In this document: in pieces, positions 12,593-24,470 of the stretch
Position numbering within the stretch: position 1 is the stretch's first letter
Layout: each line of letters opens with the position of its first letter
NCBI GenBank assembly: GCA_036417435.1
Contig: CM070915.1
Span: forward strand, 82,151,799-82,215,798
Reading direction: 5' to 3'
Source: Inia geoffrensis
Lineage: Eukaryota > Chordata > Mammalia > Artiodactyla > Iniidae
Length of the DNA stretch: 64,000 bases
Notes under the pieces: model-generated
Databases searched by the model: none
Seen by the model: only the letters and a program-made list of their open reading frames with translations
Told to the model about the DNA's origin: nothing
Made by a program: the position numbers and the translations under genes

Positions 12593-13990
12593 AATGGGGA
12601 GGGATTAGGGTACAATTTAGGGTACGACAACGCTTAAGGTTTAGCGTACGTGTGAGGGCACGAGTTAGTGTTGGTGTCCTGGTTAAGATTAGGGCACGGG
12701 TGAGGGTAAGGCTTCGGGTGAGGGTCAGGGTTAGGATTCGGGTTAGGGTTAGGGTTAAGAAATGCAGAGGGATTAGGGTACAGCTTAGGGTACGACAGTG
12801 CTTAAGGGTTAGCGTTCGTGTGAGGGCAAGGGTTAGTGTTAGTGTCCTGGTTAAGATTAGGGCACGGGTGAGGGTAAGGCTTCGGGTGAGGGTCAGGGTT
12901 AGGATTCGGGTTAGGGTTAGGGTTAGGGAATGGGGAGGGAGTAGGGTATAGTTTAGGGTTAGGGTTAGGGTTAGGGTTAGGGAATGGGGAGGGATTAGGG
13001 TACAGTTTAGGGTACGACAACGATTGAGGGTTAGCGTACGTGTGAGGGCACGAGTTAGTGTTGGTGTCCTGTTTAAGATTAGGGCACGGGTGAGGGTAAG
13101 GTTTCGAGTGAGGGTCAGGGATAGAATTCGGGTTAGGGTTAGGGTTAGGGAATGGGGAGATATTAGGGCACAGTTTAGGGTACCACATCTCTTAAGGTTT
13201 AGCGTACGTGTGAGGTCACTAGTTAGTGTTAGTGTACTGCTTACGATTAGGGCACGGGTGAGGGTAAGGCCTCGGAAGAGGGTCACGTTAAGGGTTAGGG
13301 TTAGGGTTACGGTTAGGGAATGGGGATTGATTAGGGTACAGGTAAGGGTACGGCAAAGGTTTAGGGTTGACATACGTTAGAGGGCATGGGTTAGTGTTGA
13401 TGTACTGGTTAAAATTAGGACACGGGTGAGGGTAAAGTTTCGGGTGAGTGTCATGGTTAGGTTTCAAGTTAGGGTTAGGGTTAGGGAATGGAGAGGGATT
13501 AGGGTACAGGTTAGGGTACCGCTGAGGTTTAGTGTTAGCGTATGTTTGAGGGCACGAGTTAGTCTTGGTGTCCTGGTTAAGATTAGGGCACGGGTGAAGG
13601 TAAGGCTTCGGGTGAGGGTCAGGGTTAGGATTCGGGTTAGGGTTAGGGTTAGGGAATGGAGAGGGATTAGGGTACAGTTTAGGGTACGATAATGCTTAAG
13701 GGTTAGCGTAAGTGTGAGGGCACGAGTTAGTTTTGGTGTACTGCTTAAGACAACGGCAACGATGAGGGTAAGGCCTCGGAAAAGGGTCACGTTCAGGGTT
13801 TCGCTTAGGGTTAGGGTTAGGGAATGGGGAGGGATTAGGGTACAGGATAGGGTACGACAATGCTTAAGGGTTAGCGTACGTTTGAGTGCATGAGTTAGTG
13901 TTTGTGTACTGGTTAAGTTTAGGGCATTGGTTAGGGTAGGGCATCGGATGTGGGTCAGGTTTAGGGATGGGGTTAGGGTTAGGGTTAAGG
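12593..13990 (+). repeat. 8-monomer HOR plus mini-unit, second copy
   Basis: Matches 4187-5584 with differences at 13550 and 13731. The mini-unit lies at 12929-12982. Confidence 0.87.
12929..12982 (+). repeat. 54-bp mini-unit
   Basis: Copy of 4523-4576 with the same five perfect TTAGGG. Confidence 0.87.
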
Positions 13991-15334
13991 AATGGGGAGG
14001 GATTAGGGTACAATTTAGGGTACGACAACGCTTAAGGTTTAGCGTACGTGTGAGGGCACGAGTTAGTGTTGGTGTCCTGGTTAAGATTAGGGCACGGGTG
14101 AGGGTAAGGCTTCGGGTGAGGGTCAGGGTTAGAATTCGGGTTAGGGTTAGGCCTAAGGAATGCAGAGGGTTTAGCGTACAGCTTAGGGTACGACAGTGCT
14201 TAAGGGTTAGCGTTCGTGAGAGGGCAAGGGTTAGTGTTAGTGTCCTGGTTAAGATTAGGGCACGGGTGAGGGTAAGGCTTCAAGTGAGGTTCAGGGTTAG
14301 GGTTCAGGTTAGGGTTAGGGTTAGGGAATGGGGAGGGATTAGGGTACAGTTTAGGGTACGACAACGATTAAGGGTTAGCGTACGTGTGAGGGCACGAGTT
14401 AGTGTTGGTGTTCTGTTTAAGATTAGGGCACGGGTGAGGGTAAGGTTTCGGGTGAGGGTCAGGGATAGAATTCGGTTTAGGGTTAGGGTTAGGGAATGGG
14501 GAGATATTAGGGCACAGTTTAGGGTACCACAACTCTTAAGGTTTAGCGTACGTGTGAGGTCACTAGTTAGTGTTAGTGTACTGCTTACGATTAGGGCACG
14601 GGTGAGGGTAAGGCCTAGGTAGAGGGTCACGTTAAGGGTTCAGGTTAGGGTTAGGGTCAGGGAATGGGGAATGATTAGGGTACAGGTTAGGGTACGGCAA
14701 TGGCTTAGGGTTGGCGTACGTTAGAGGGCATGGGTTAGTGTTGATGTACTGGTTAAAATTAGGACACGGGTGAGGGTAAAGTTTCGGGTGAGTGTCATGG
14801 TTAGGTTTCAGGTGAGGGTTAGGGCTAGGGAATGGAGAGGGATTAGGGTACAGGTTAGGGTACTGCTGCGGTTTAGTGTTAGCGTACGTTTGAGGGCACG
14901 AGTTAGTCTTGGTGTCCTGGTTAAGATTAGGGCACGGGTGAGGGTAAGGCTTCGGGTTAGGGTCAGGGTTAGGATTCGGGTTAGGGTTAGGGTTAGGGAA
15001 TGGAGAGGGATTAGGGTACAGGTTAGGGTACGACAATGCTTACGGGTTAGCGTAAGTGTGAGGTCACGAGTTACTGTTGGTGTACTGGTTAAGACAACGG
15101 CACCGATGAGGTTAAGGCCTCGGAAAAGGGTCACTTTCAGGGTTTCGCTTAGGGTTAGGGTTAGGGAATGGGGAGGGATTAGGGTACAGGAAAGGGTACG
15201 ACAGTGCTTAAGGGTTAGCGTACGTTTGAGGGCATGAGTTAGTGTTTGTGTACTGGTTAAGATTAGGGCATTGGTTAGGGTAGGGCATCGGAAGTGGGTC
15301 AGGTTTAGGGATGGGGTTAGGATTAGGGTTAAGG
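13991..15334 (+). repeat. 8-monomer HOR, second copy
   Basis: Copy of 5585-6928 at +8406. Confidence 0.87.
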
Positions 15335-16570
15335 AATGGGGAGGGATTAGGGTACAATTTAGGGTACGACAACGCTTAAGGTTTAGCGTACGTGTGATGG
15401 CACGAGTTAGTGTTGGTGTCCTGGTTAAGTTTAGGGCACGGGTGAGGGTAAGGCTTCGGGTGAGGGTCAGGGTTAGGATTCGGGTTAGTGTTAAGGTTAA
15501 GGAATGCAGAGGGATTAGGGTACAGCTTAGGGTACGACAGTGCTTAAGGGTTAGCGTTCGTGTGAGGGCAAGGGTTAGTGTTAGTGTCCTGGTTAAGATT
15601 AGGGCACGGGTGAGGGTAAGGCTTCGGGTGAGGGTCAGGGTTAGGATTCGGGTTAGGGTTAGGGTTAGGGAATGGGGAGGGAGTAGGGTATAGTTTAGGG
15701 TTAGGGTTAGGGTTAGGGTTAGGGAATGGGGAGGGATTAGGGTATAGTTTAGGGTACGAGAACGATTAAGGGTTAGCGTACGTGTGAGGGCACAAGTTAG
15801 TGTTGGTTTCCTGGTTAAGATTAGGGCACGGGTGAGGTTAAGGTTTCGGGTGAGGGTCAGGGATAGAATTCGGGTTAGGGTTAGGGTTAGGGAATGGGGA
15901 GATATTAGGGCACAGTTTAGGGTACCAAAACGCTTAAGGTTTAGCGTACGTGTGAGGTCACTAGTTAGTGTTAGTGTACTGCTTACGATTAGGGCACGGG
16001 TGAGGGTAAGGCCTCGGAAGAGGGTCACGTTAAGGGTTAGGGTTATGGTTAGGGTTAGGGAATGGGGATTGATTAGAGTACAGGTTAGGGTATGGCAATG
16101 GCTTAGGGTTGGCGTACGTTAGAGGGCATGGGTTAGTGTTGATGTACTGGTTAAAATTAGGATACGGGTGAGGGTAAAGTTTCGGGTGAGTGTCATGGTT
16201 AGGTTTCAGGTTATGGTTAGGGTTAGGGTTAGGGAATGGAGAGGGATTAGGGTATAGGTTAGGATACGACAATGCTTAAGGGTTAGCGTAAGTGTGAGGG
16301 CACGAGTTAGTGTTGGTGCACTGGTTAAGACAACGGCACCGATGAGGGTAAGGCCTCGGAAAAGGGTCACGTTCAGGGTTTCGCTTAGGGTTAGGGTTAG
16401 GGAATGGGGAGGGATTAAGGTACAGGATAGGGTACGACAATGCTTAAGGGTTAGCGTACGTTTGAGGGCATGAGTTAGTGTTTGTGTACTGGTTAAGATT
16501 AGGGCATTCGTTAGGGTAGGGCATCGGAAGTGGATCAGGTTTAGGGATGGGGTTAGGGTTAGGGTTAAGG
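15335..16570 (+). repeat. 7-monomer HOR lacking M6, second copy
   Basis: Copy of 6929-8164. Its right part, from about 15,750, also begins the first 5216-bp unit, so the two duplications overlap here. Confidence 0.86.
15671..15724 (+). repeat. 54-bp mini-unit
   Basis: Copy of 7265-7318. The matching place in the next unit (20,935-20,941) has only one extra hexamer instead of 54 bp, which explains the 5264 versus 5216 offset on the two sides of this point. Confidence 0.86.
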
Positions 16571-17914
16571 AATGGGGAGGGATTAGGGTACAATTTAGGG
16601 TACGACAACGCTTAAGGTTTAGCGTACGTGTGAGGGCACGAGTTAGTGTTGGTGTCCTGGTTAAGATTAGGGCACGGGTGAGGGTAAGGCTTCGGGTGAG
16701 GGTCAGGGTTGGGATTCGTGTTAGGGTTAGGGTTAAGAAATGCAGAGGGATTAGGGTACAGCTTAGGGTACGACAGTGCTTAAGGGTTAGCGTTCGTGTG
16801 AGGGCAAGGGTTAGTTTTAGTGTCCTGGTTAAGATTAGGGCACGGGTGAGGGTAAGGCTTCAGGTGAGGGTCAGGGTTAGGATTCGGATTAGGGTTAGGG
16901 TTACGGAATGGGAAGGGATTAGGGTACAGTTTAGGGTACGACAACGATTGAGGGTTAGCGTACGTGTGAGGGCACGAGTTAGTGTTGGTGTCCTGTTTAA
17001 GATTAGGGCACGGGTGAGAGTAAGGTTTCGGGTGAGGGTCAGGGATAGAATTCGGGTTAGGGTTAGGGTTAGGGAATGGGGAGATATTAGGGCACAGTTT
17101 AGTGTACCACAACTCTTAAGGTTTAGCGTACGTTTGAGGTCACTAGTTAGTGTTAGTGTACTGCTTATGATTAGGGCACGGGTGAGGGTAAGGCCTCGGA
17201 AGAGGGTCACGTTAAGGGTTACGGTTAGGGTTAGGGTTAGGGAATGGGGATTGATTAGGGTACAGGTTAGGGTACGGCAATGGCTTAGGGTTGACATACG
17301 TTAGAGGGCATGGGTTAGTGTTGATGTACTGGTTAAAATTAGGACACGGGTGAGGGTAAAGTTTCGGGTGAGTGTCATGGTTAGGTTTCAGGTTAGGGTT
17401 AGGGTTAGGGAATGGAGAGGGATTAGGGTACAGGTTAGGCTACCGCTGCGGTTTAGTGTTAGCGTATGTTTGAGTGCACGAGTTAGTCTTGGTGTCCTGG
17501 TTAAGATTAGGGCACGGGTGAGGGTAAGGCTTCGGGTGAGGGTCAGGGTTAGGATTCGGGTTAGGGTTAGGGTTAGGGAATGGAGAGGGATTAGGGTGCA
17601 GGTTAGGGTACGATAATGCTTAAGCGTTAGCGTAAGTGTGAGGGCACGAGTTAGTGTTGGTGTACTGCTTAAGACAACGGCAACGATGAGGGAAAGGCCT
17701 CGGAAAAGGGTCACGTTCAGGGTTTCGCTTAGGATTAGGGTTAGGGAATGGGGAGGGATTAGGGTACAGGATAGGGTACGACAATGCTTAAGGGTTAGCG
17801 TACGTTTGAGGGCATGAGTTAGTGTTTGTGTACTGGTTAAGATTAGGGCATTGGTTAGGGTAGGGCATCGGATGTGGGTCAGGTTTAGGGATGGGGTTAG
17901 GGTTAGGGTTAAGG
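16571..17914 (+). repeat. 8-monomer HOR
   Basis: The left half belongs to block A and the right half does not: similarity to 8165 onward ends near 16,885, inside M2. From there M3 starts as AATGGGAAGG (16,907), the form also seen at 1493, 9899 and 62,783. Confidence 0.85.
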
Positions 17915-19254
17915 AATGGGGAGGGATTAGGGTACAATTTAGGGTACGACAACGCTTAAGGTTTAGCTTACGTGTGAGGGCACGAGTTAGTTTTGGTGTC
18001 CTGGTTAAGATTAGGGCACGGGTGAGGGTAAGGCTTCGGGTGAGGGTCAGGGTTAGGATTCGGGTTAGGGTTAGAGTTAAGGAATGCAGAGGGATTAGGG
18101 TACAGCTTAGTGTACGACAGTGCTTAAGGGTTAGCGTTCGTGAGAGGGCAAGGGTTAGTGTTAGTGTCCTGGTTAAGATTAGGGCACGGGTGAGGGTAAG
18201 GCTTCAGGTGAGGGTCAGGGTTAGGGTTCGGGTTAGGGTTAGGGTTAGGGAATGGGGAGGGATTAGGGTACAGTTTAGGGTACGACAACGATTAAGGGTT
18301 AGCGTACGTGTGAGGGCACGAGTTAGTGTTGGTGTTCTGTTTAAGATTAGGGCACGGGTGAGGGTAAGGTTTCGGGTGAGGGTCAGGGATAGAATTCGGG
18401 TTAGGGTTAGGGTTAGGGAATTGGGAGATATTAGGGCACAGTTTAGGTTACCACAACGCTTAAGGTTTAGCGTACGTGTGAGGTCACTAGTGTTAGTGTA
18501 CTGCTTACGATTAAGGCACGGGTGAGGGTAAGGCCTCGGAAGAGGGTCACGTTAAGGGTTAGGGTTAGGGTTAGGGTTAGGGAATGGGGATTGATTAGGG
18601 TACAGGTTAGGGTACGGCAATGGCTTAGGGTTGGCGTACGTTAGAGGGTATGGTTTAGTGTTGATGTACTGGTTAAAATTAGGACACGGGTGAGGGTAAA
18701 GTTTCGGGTGAGTGTCATGGTTAGGTTTCAGGTTACGGTTAGGGTTAGGGAATGGAGAGGAATTAGGGTACAGGTTAGGGTACCGCTGCGGTTTAATGTT
18801 AGCGTACGTTTGAGGGCACGAGTTAGTCTTGGTGTCCTGTTTAAGATTAGGGCACGGGTGAGGGTAAGGCTTCGGGTGAGGGTCAGGGTTAGGATTCGGG
18901 TTAGGGTTAGGGTTACAGAATGGAGAGGGATTAGGGTACAGGTTAGGGTACGACAATGCTTAAGGGTTAGCGTAAGTGTGAGGGCACGAGTTAGTGTTGG
19001 TGTAGTGGTTAAGATAACGGCACCGATGTGGGTAAGGCCTCGGAAAAGGGTCACGTTCAGGGTTTCGCTTAGGGTTAGGGTTAGGGAATGGGGAGGGATT
19101 AGGGTACAGGATACGGTACGACAATGCTTAAGGGTTAGCGTACGTTTGAGGGCATGATTTAGTGTTTGTGTACTGGTTAAGATTAGGGCATTGGTTAGGG
19201 TAGGGCATCGGAAGTGGGTCAGGTTTAGGGATGGGGTTAGGGTTAGGGTTAAGG
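17915..19254 (+). repeat. 8-monomer HOR with 4-bp deletion (1340 bp)
   Basis: Complete M1-M8. M4 (18,419) is 164 bp because TTAG is missing. M7 at 18,919 follows TTACAG. Copied at 23131 and 39261. Confidence 0.88.
18485..18494 (+). other. Site of 4-bp deletion in M4
   Basis: CACTAGTGTT stands where other M4 copies read CACTAGTTAGTGTT. Loss of TTAG between short TAG repeats fits replication slippage. It shifts the hexamer phase of everything to the right by four. Confidence 0.9.
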
Positions 19255-20598
19255 AATGGGGAGGGATTAGGGTACAATTTAGGGTACGACAACGCTTAAG
19301 GTTTAGCGTACGTGTGAGGGCACGCGTTAGTGTTGGTGTCCTGGTTAAGATTATGGCACGGGTGAGGGTAAGGCTTCAGGTGAGGGTCAGGGTTAGGATT
19401 CGGGTTAGGGTTAGGGTTAGGGAATGGGGAGGGATTAGGGTACAGTTTAGGGTACGACAACGATTAAGGGTTAGCGTACGTGTGAGGGCACGAGTTAGTG
19501 TTGGTGTCCTTGTTAAGATTAGGGCACGGGTGAGGGTAAGGCCTCGGGTGAGGGTCAGGGTTAGGATTCAGGTTAGGGTTAGGGTTAAGGAATGCAGAGG
19601 GATTAGGGTACAGCTTAGGGTACGACAGTGTTTAAGGGTTAACGTTCATGTGAGGGCAAGGGTTAGGGTTAGTGTCTTGGTTAAGATTAGGGCACGGGTG
19701 AGGTTAAGGTTTCGGGTGAGGGTCCGGGATAGAATTCGGTTTAGGGTTAGGGTTAGGGAATAGGGAGATATTAGGGCACAGTTTAGGGTACCACAACGCT
19801 TAAGGTTTAGCGTACGTGTGAGGTCACTAGTTAGTGTTAGTGTTCTGCTTACGATTAGGGCACGGGTGAGGGTAAGGCCTCGGAAGAGGGTCACGTTAAG
19901 GGTTAGGGTTAGGGTTAGGGATAGGGAATGGGGATTGATTAGGGTACAGGTTAGGGTACGGCAATGGCTTAGGGTTGGCGTACGTTAGAGGGCATGGGTT
20001 AGTGTTGATGTACTGGTTAAAATTAGGACACGGGTGAGGGTAAAGTTTCGTGTGAGTGTCATGGTTAGGTTTCAGTTTAGGGTTAGGCTTAGGGAATGGG
20101 GAGGGATTAGGGTACAGGTTAGTGTACCGCTGCGGTTTAGTGTTAGCGTACGTTTTAGGGCACGAGTTAGTCTTGGTGTCCTTGTTAAGATTAGGATACG
20201 GGTGAGGGTCAGGCTTCGGATGAGTGTCAGGGTTAGGATTCGGGTTAGGGTTAGGGTTAGGGAATGGAGAGGGATTAGGGTACAGGTTAGGGTACGACAA
20301 TGCTTAAGGGTTAGCGTAAGTGTGAGGGCACGAGTTCGTGTTGGTGTACTGGTTAAGACAACGGCACCGATGAGGGTAAGGCCTCGGAAAAGGGTAACGT
20401 TCAGGGTTTCGCTTAGAGTTAGGGTTAGGGAATGGGGAGGGATTAGGGTACAGGATAGGGTATAACAATGCTTAAGGGTTAGCATATGTTTGAGGGCATG
20501 AGTTAGTGTTTGTGTACTGGTTAAGATTAGGGCATTGGTTAGGGTAGGGCATCGGAAGTGGGTCAGGTTTAGGGATGGGGTTAGGATTAGGGTTAAGG
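19255..20598 (+). repeat. 8-monomer HOR with permuted hybrid monomers
   Basis: The first three monomers read M1/M2 (19255), M3/M1 (19423) and M2/M3 (19591), then M4 (19759, AATAGGG). The effective order is 1-3-2-4 instead of 1-2-3-4, with total length unchanged at 1344. M5-M8 are the variant haplotype, with CATATG in M8 at 20483. Confidence 0.83.
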
Positions 20599-21786
20599 AA
20601 TGGGGAGGGATTAGGGTACAATTTAGGGTACGACAACGCTTAAGGTTTAGCGTACGTGTGAGGGCACGAGTTAGTGTTGGTGTCCTGGTTAAGATTAGGG
20701 CATGGGTGAGGGTAAGGCTTCGGGTGAGGGTCAGGGTTAGGATTCGGGTTAGGGTTAGGGTTAAGGAATGCAGAGGGATTAGGGTACAGCTTAGGGTACG
20801 ACAGTGCTTAAGGGTTAGCGTTCGTGTGAAGGCAAGGGTTAGTGTTAGTGTCCTGGTTAAGATTAGGGCACGAGTGAGGGTAAGGCTTCGGGTGAGGGTC
20901 AGGGTTAGGATTCGGGTTAGGGTTAGGGTTAGGGTTAGGGAATGGGGAGGGATTAGGGTATAGTTTAGGGTACGAGAACGATTAAGGGTTAGCGTACGTG
21001 TGAGGGCACAAGTTAGTGTTGGTTTCCTGGTTAAGATTAGGGCACGGGTGAGGTTAAGGTTTCGGGTGAGGGTCAGGGATAGAATTCGGGTTAGGGTTAG
21101 GGTTAGGGAATGGGGAGATATTAGGGCACAGTTTAGGGTACCAAAACGCTTAAGGTTTAGCGTACGTGTGAGGTCACTAGTTAGTGTTAGTGTACTGCTT
21201 ACGATTAGGGCACGGGTGAGGGTAAGGCCTCGGAAGAGGGTCACGTTAAGGGTTAGGGTTATGGTTAGGGTTAGGGAATGGGGATTGATTAGAGTACAGG
21301 TTAGGGTATGGCAATGGCTTAGGGTTGGCGTACGTTAGAGGGCATGGGTTAGTGTTGATGTACTGGTTAAAATTAGGATACGGGTGAGGGTAAAGTTTCG
21401 GGTGAGTGTCATGGTTAGGTTTCAGGTTATGGTTAGGGTTAGGGTTAGGGAATGGAGAGGGATTAGGGTATAGGTTAGGATACGACAATGCTTAAGGGTT
21501 AGCGTAAGTGTGAGGGCACGAGTTAGTGTTGGTGCACTGGTTAAGACAACGGCACCGATGAGGGTAAGGCCTCGGAAAAGGGTCACGTTCAGGGTTTCGC
21601 TTAGGGTTAGGGTTAGGGAATGGGGAGGGATTAAGGTACAGGATAGGGTACGACAATGCTTAAGGGTTAGCGTACGTTTGAGGGCATGAGTTAGTGTTTG
21701 TGTACTGGTTAAGATTAGGGCATTCGTTAGGGTAGGGCATCGGAAGTGGATCAGGTTTAGGGATGGGGTTAGGGTTAGGGTTAAGG
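20599..21786 (+). repeat. 7-monomer HOR lacking M6, two extra hexamers (1188 bp)
   Basis: M1 20599, M2 20767, M3 20941 after an extra TTAGGG, M4 21109, M5 21277, M7 21451 after another extra TTAGGG, M8 21619. It is a fusion of the permuted haplotype on the left with the block A seven-monomer HOR on the right. Confidence 0.85.
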
Positions 21787-23130
21787 AATGGGGAGGGATT
21801 AGGGTACAATTTAGGGTACGACAACGCTTAAGGTTTAGCGTACGTGTGAGGGCACGAGTTAGTGTTGGTGTCCTGGTTAAGATTAGGGCACGGGTGAGGG
21901 TAAGGCTTCGGGTGAGGGTCAGGGTTGGGATTCGTGTTAGGGTTAGGGTTAAGAAATGCAGAGGGATTAGGGTACAGCTTAGGGTACGACAGTGCTTAAG
22001 GGTTAGCGTTCGTGTGAGGGCAAGGGTTAGTTTTAGTGTCCTGGTTAAGATTAGGGCACGGGTGAGGGTAAGGCTTCAGGTGAGGGTCAGGGTTAGGATT
22101 CGGATTAGGGTTAGGGTTACGGAATGGGAAGGGATTAGGGTACAGTTTAGGGTACGACAACGATTGAGGGTTAGCGTACGTGTGAGGGCACGAGTTAGTG
22201 TTGGTGTCCTGTTTAAGATTAGGGCACGGGTGAGAGTAAGGTTTCGGGTGAGGGTCAGGGATAGAATTCGGGTTAGGGTTAGGGTTAGGGAATGGGGAGA
22301 TATTAGGGCACAGTTTAGTGTACCACAACTCTTAAGGTTTAGCGTACGTTTGAGGTCACTAGTTAGTGTTAGTGTACTGCTTATGATTAGGGCACGGGTG
22401 AGGGTAAGGCCTCGGAAGAGGGTCACGTTAAGGGTTAGGGTTAGGGTTAGGGTTAGGGAATGGGGATTGATTAGGGTACAGGTTAGGGTACGGCAATGGC
22501 TTAGGGTTGACATACGTTAGAGGGCATGGGTTAGTGTTGATGTACTGGTTAAAATTAGGACACGGGTGAGGGTAAAGTTTCGGGTGAGTGTCATGGTTAG
22601 GTTTCAGGTTAGGGTTAGGGTTAGGGAATGGAGAGGGATTAGGGTACAGGTTAGGCTACCGCTGCGGTTTAGTGTTAGCGTATGTTTGAGTGCACGAGTT
22701 AGTCTTGGTGTCCTGGTTAAGATTAGGGCACGGGTGAGGGTAAGGCTTCGGGTGAGGGTCAGGGTTAGGATTCGGGTTAGGGTTAGGGTTAGGGAATGGA
22801 GAGGGATTAGGGTGCAGGTTAGGGTACGATAATGCTTAAGCGTTAGCGTAAGTGTGAGGGCACGAGTTAGTGTTGGTGTACTGCTTAAGACAACGGCAAC
22901 GATGAGGGAAAGGCCTCGGAAAAGGGTCACGTTCAGGGTTTCGCTTAGGATTAGGGTTAGGGAATGGGGAGGGATTAGGGTACAGGATAGGGTACGACAA
23001 TGCTTAAGGGTTAGCGTACGTTTGAGGGCATGAGTTAGTGTTTGTGTACTGGTTAAGATTAGGGCATTGGTTAGGGTAGGGCATCGGATGTGGGTCAGGT
23101 TTAGGGATGGGGTTAGGGTTAGGGTTAAGG
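21787..23130 (+). repeat. 8-monomer HOR
   Basis: Second copy of 16571-17914. Near-identity with sequence 16,130 bp downstream begins inside it, at about 22,720 in M6. Confidence 0.86.
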
Positions 23131-24470
23131 AATGGGGAGGGATTAGGGTACAATTTAGGGTACGACAACGCTTAAGGTTTAGCTTACGTGTGAGGGCACG
23201 AGTTAGTTTTGGTGTCCTGGTTAAGATTAGGGCACGGGTGAGGGTAAGGCTTCGGGTGAGGGTCAGGGTTAGGATTCGGGTTAGGGTTAGAGTTAAGGAA
23301 TGTAGAGGGATTAGGGTACAGCTTAGTGTACGACAGTGCTTAAGGGTTAGCGTTCGTGAGAGGGCAAGGGTTAGTGTTAGTGTCCTGGTTAAGATTAGGG
23401 CACGGGTGAGGGTAAGGCTTCAGGTGAGGGTCAGGGTTAGGGTTCGGGTTAGGGTTAGGGTTAGGGAATGGGGAGGGATTAGGGTACAGTTTAGGGTACG
23501 ACAACGATTAAGGGTTAGCGTACGTGTGAGGGCACGAGTTAGTGTTGGTGTTCTGTTTAAGATTAGGGCACGGGTGAGGGTAAGGTTTCGGGTGAGGGTC
23601 AGGGATAGAATTCGGGTTAGGGTTAGGGTTAGGGAATGGGGAGATATTAGGGCACAGTTTAGGTTACCACAACGCTTAAGGTTTAGCGTACGTGTGAGGT
23701 CACTAGTGTTAGTGTACTGCTTACGATTAAGGCACGGGTGAGGGTAAGGCCTCGGAAGAGGGTCACGTTAAGGGTTAGGGTTAGGGTTAGGGTTAGGGAA
23801 TGGGGATTGATTAGGGTACAGGTTAGGGTACGGCAATGGCTTAGGGTTGGCGTACGTTAGAGGGTATGGTTTAGTGTTGATGTACTGGTTAAAATTAGGA
23901 CACGGGTGAGGGTAAAGTTTCGGGTGAGTGTCATGGTTAGGTTTCAGGTTACGGTTAGGGTTAGGGAATGGAGAGGAATTAGGGTACAGGTTAGGGTACC
24001 GCTGCGGTTTAATGTTAGCGTACGTTTGAGGGCACGAGTTAGTCTTGGTGTCCTGTTTAAGATTAGGGCACGGGTGAGGGTAAGGCTTCGGGTGAGGGTC
24101 AGGGTTAGGATTCGGGTTAGGGTTAGGGTTACAGAATGGAGAGGGATTAGGGTACAGGTTAGGGTACGACAATGCTTAAGGGTTAGCGTAAGTGTGAGGG
24201 CACGAGTTAGTGTTGGTGTAGTGGTTAAGATAACGGCACCGATGTGGGTAAGGCCTCGGAAAAGGGTCACGTTCAGGGTTTCGCTTAGGGTTAGGGTTAG
24301 GGAATGGGGAGGGATTAGGGTACAGGATAGGGTACGACAATGCTTAAGGGTTAGCGTACGTTTGAGGGCATGAGTTAGTGTTTGTGTACTGGTTAAGATT
24401 AGGGCATTGGTTAGGGTAGGGCATCGGAAGTGGGTCAGGTTTAGGGATGGGGTTAGGGTTAGGGTTAAGG
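23131..24470 (+). repeat. 8-monomer HOR with 4-bp deletion (1340 bp)
   Basis: Copy of 17915-19254. M2 reads AATGTAGAGG here and at 39429, against AATGCAGAGG at 18083. Confidence 0.88.
23701..23710 (+). other. Site of 4-bp deletion in M4 (second copy)
   Basis: Same CACTAGTGTT junction as at 18485, exactly 5216 bp on. Confidence 0.9.

Larger units (their letters stand above)
60..16871 (+). repeat. Tandem pair of an 8406-bp unit (block A)
   Basis: Sequence at position p matches p+8406 almost base for base, from about 60 until about 16,885. Copy 1 is about 60-8465 and copy 2 about 8466-16,871. The unit contains 49 monomers, three 54-bp mini-units and two extra hexamers, which sum exactly to 8406. 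I found eight single-base differences and no length difference: 153, 1707, 2685, 2686, 3404, 4049, 5144 and 5325 against the same positions plus 8406. Identity of about 99.9% points to a recent duplication or an assembly duplication. Confidence 0.9.
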
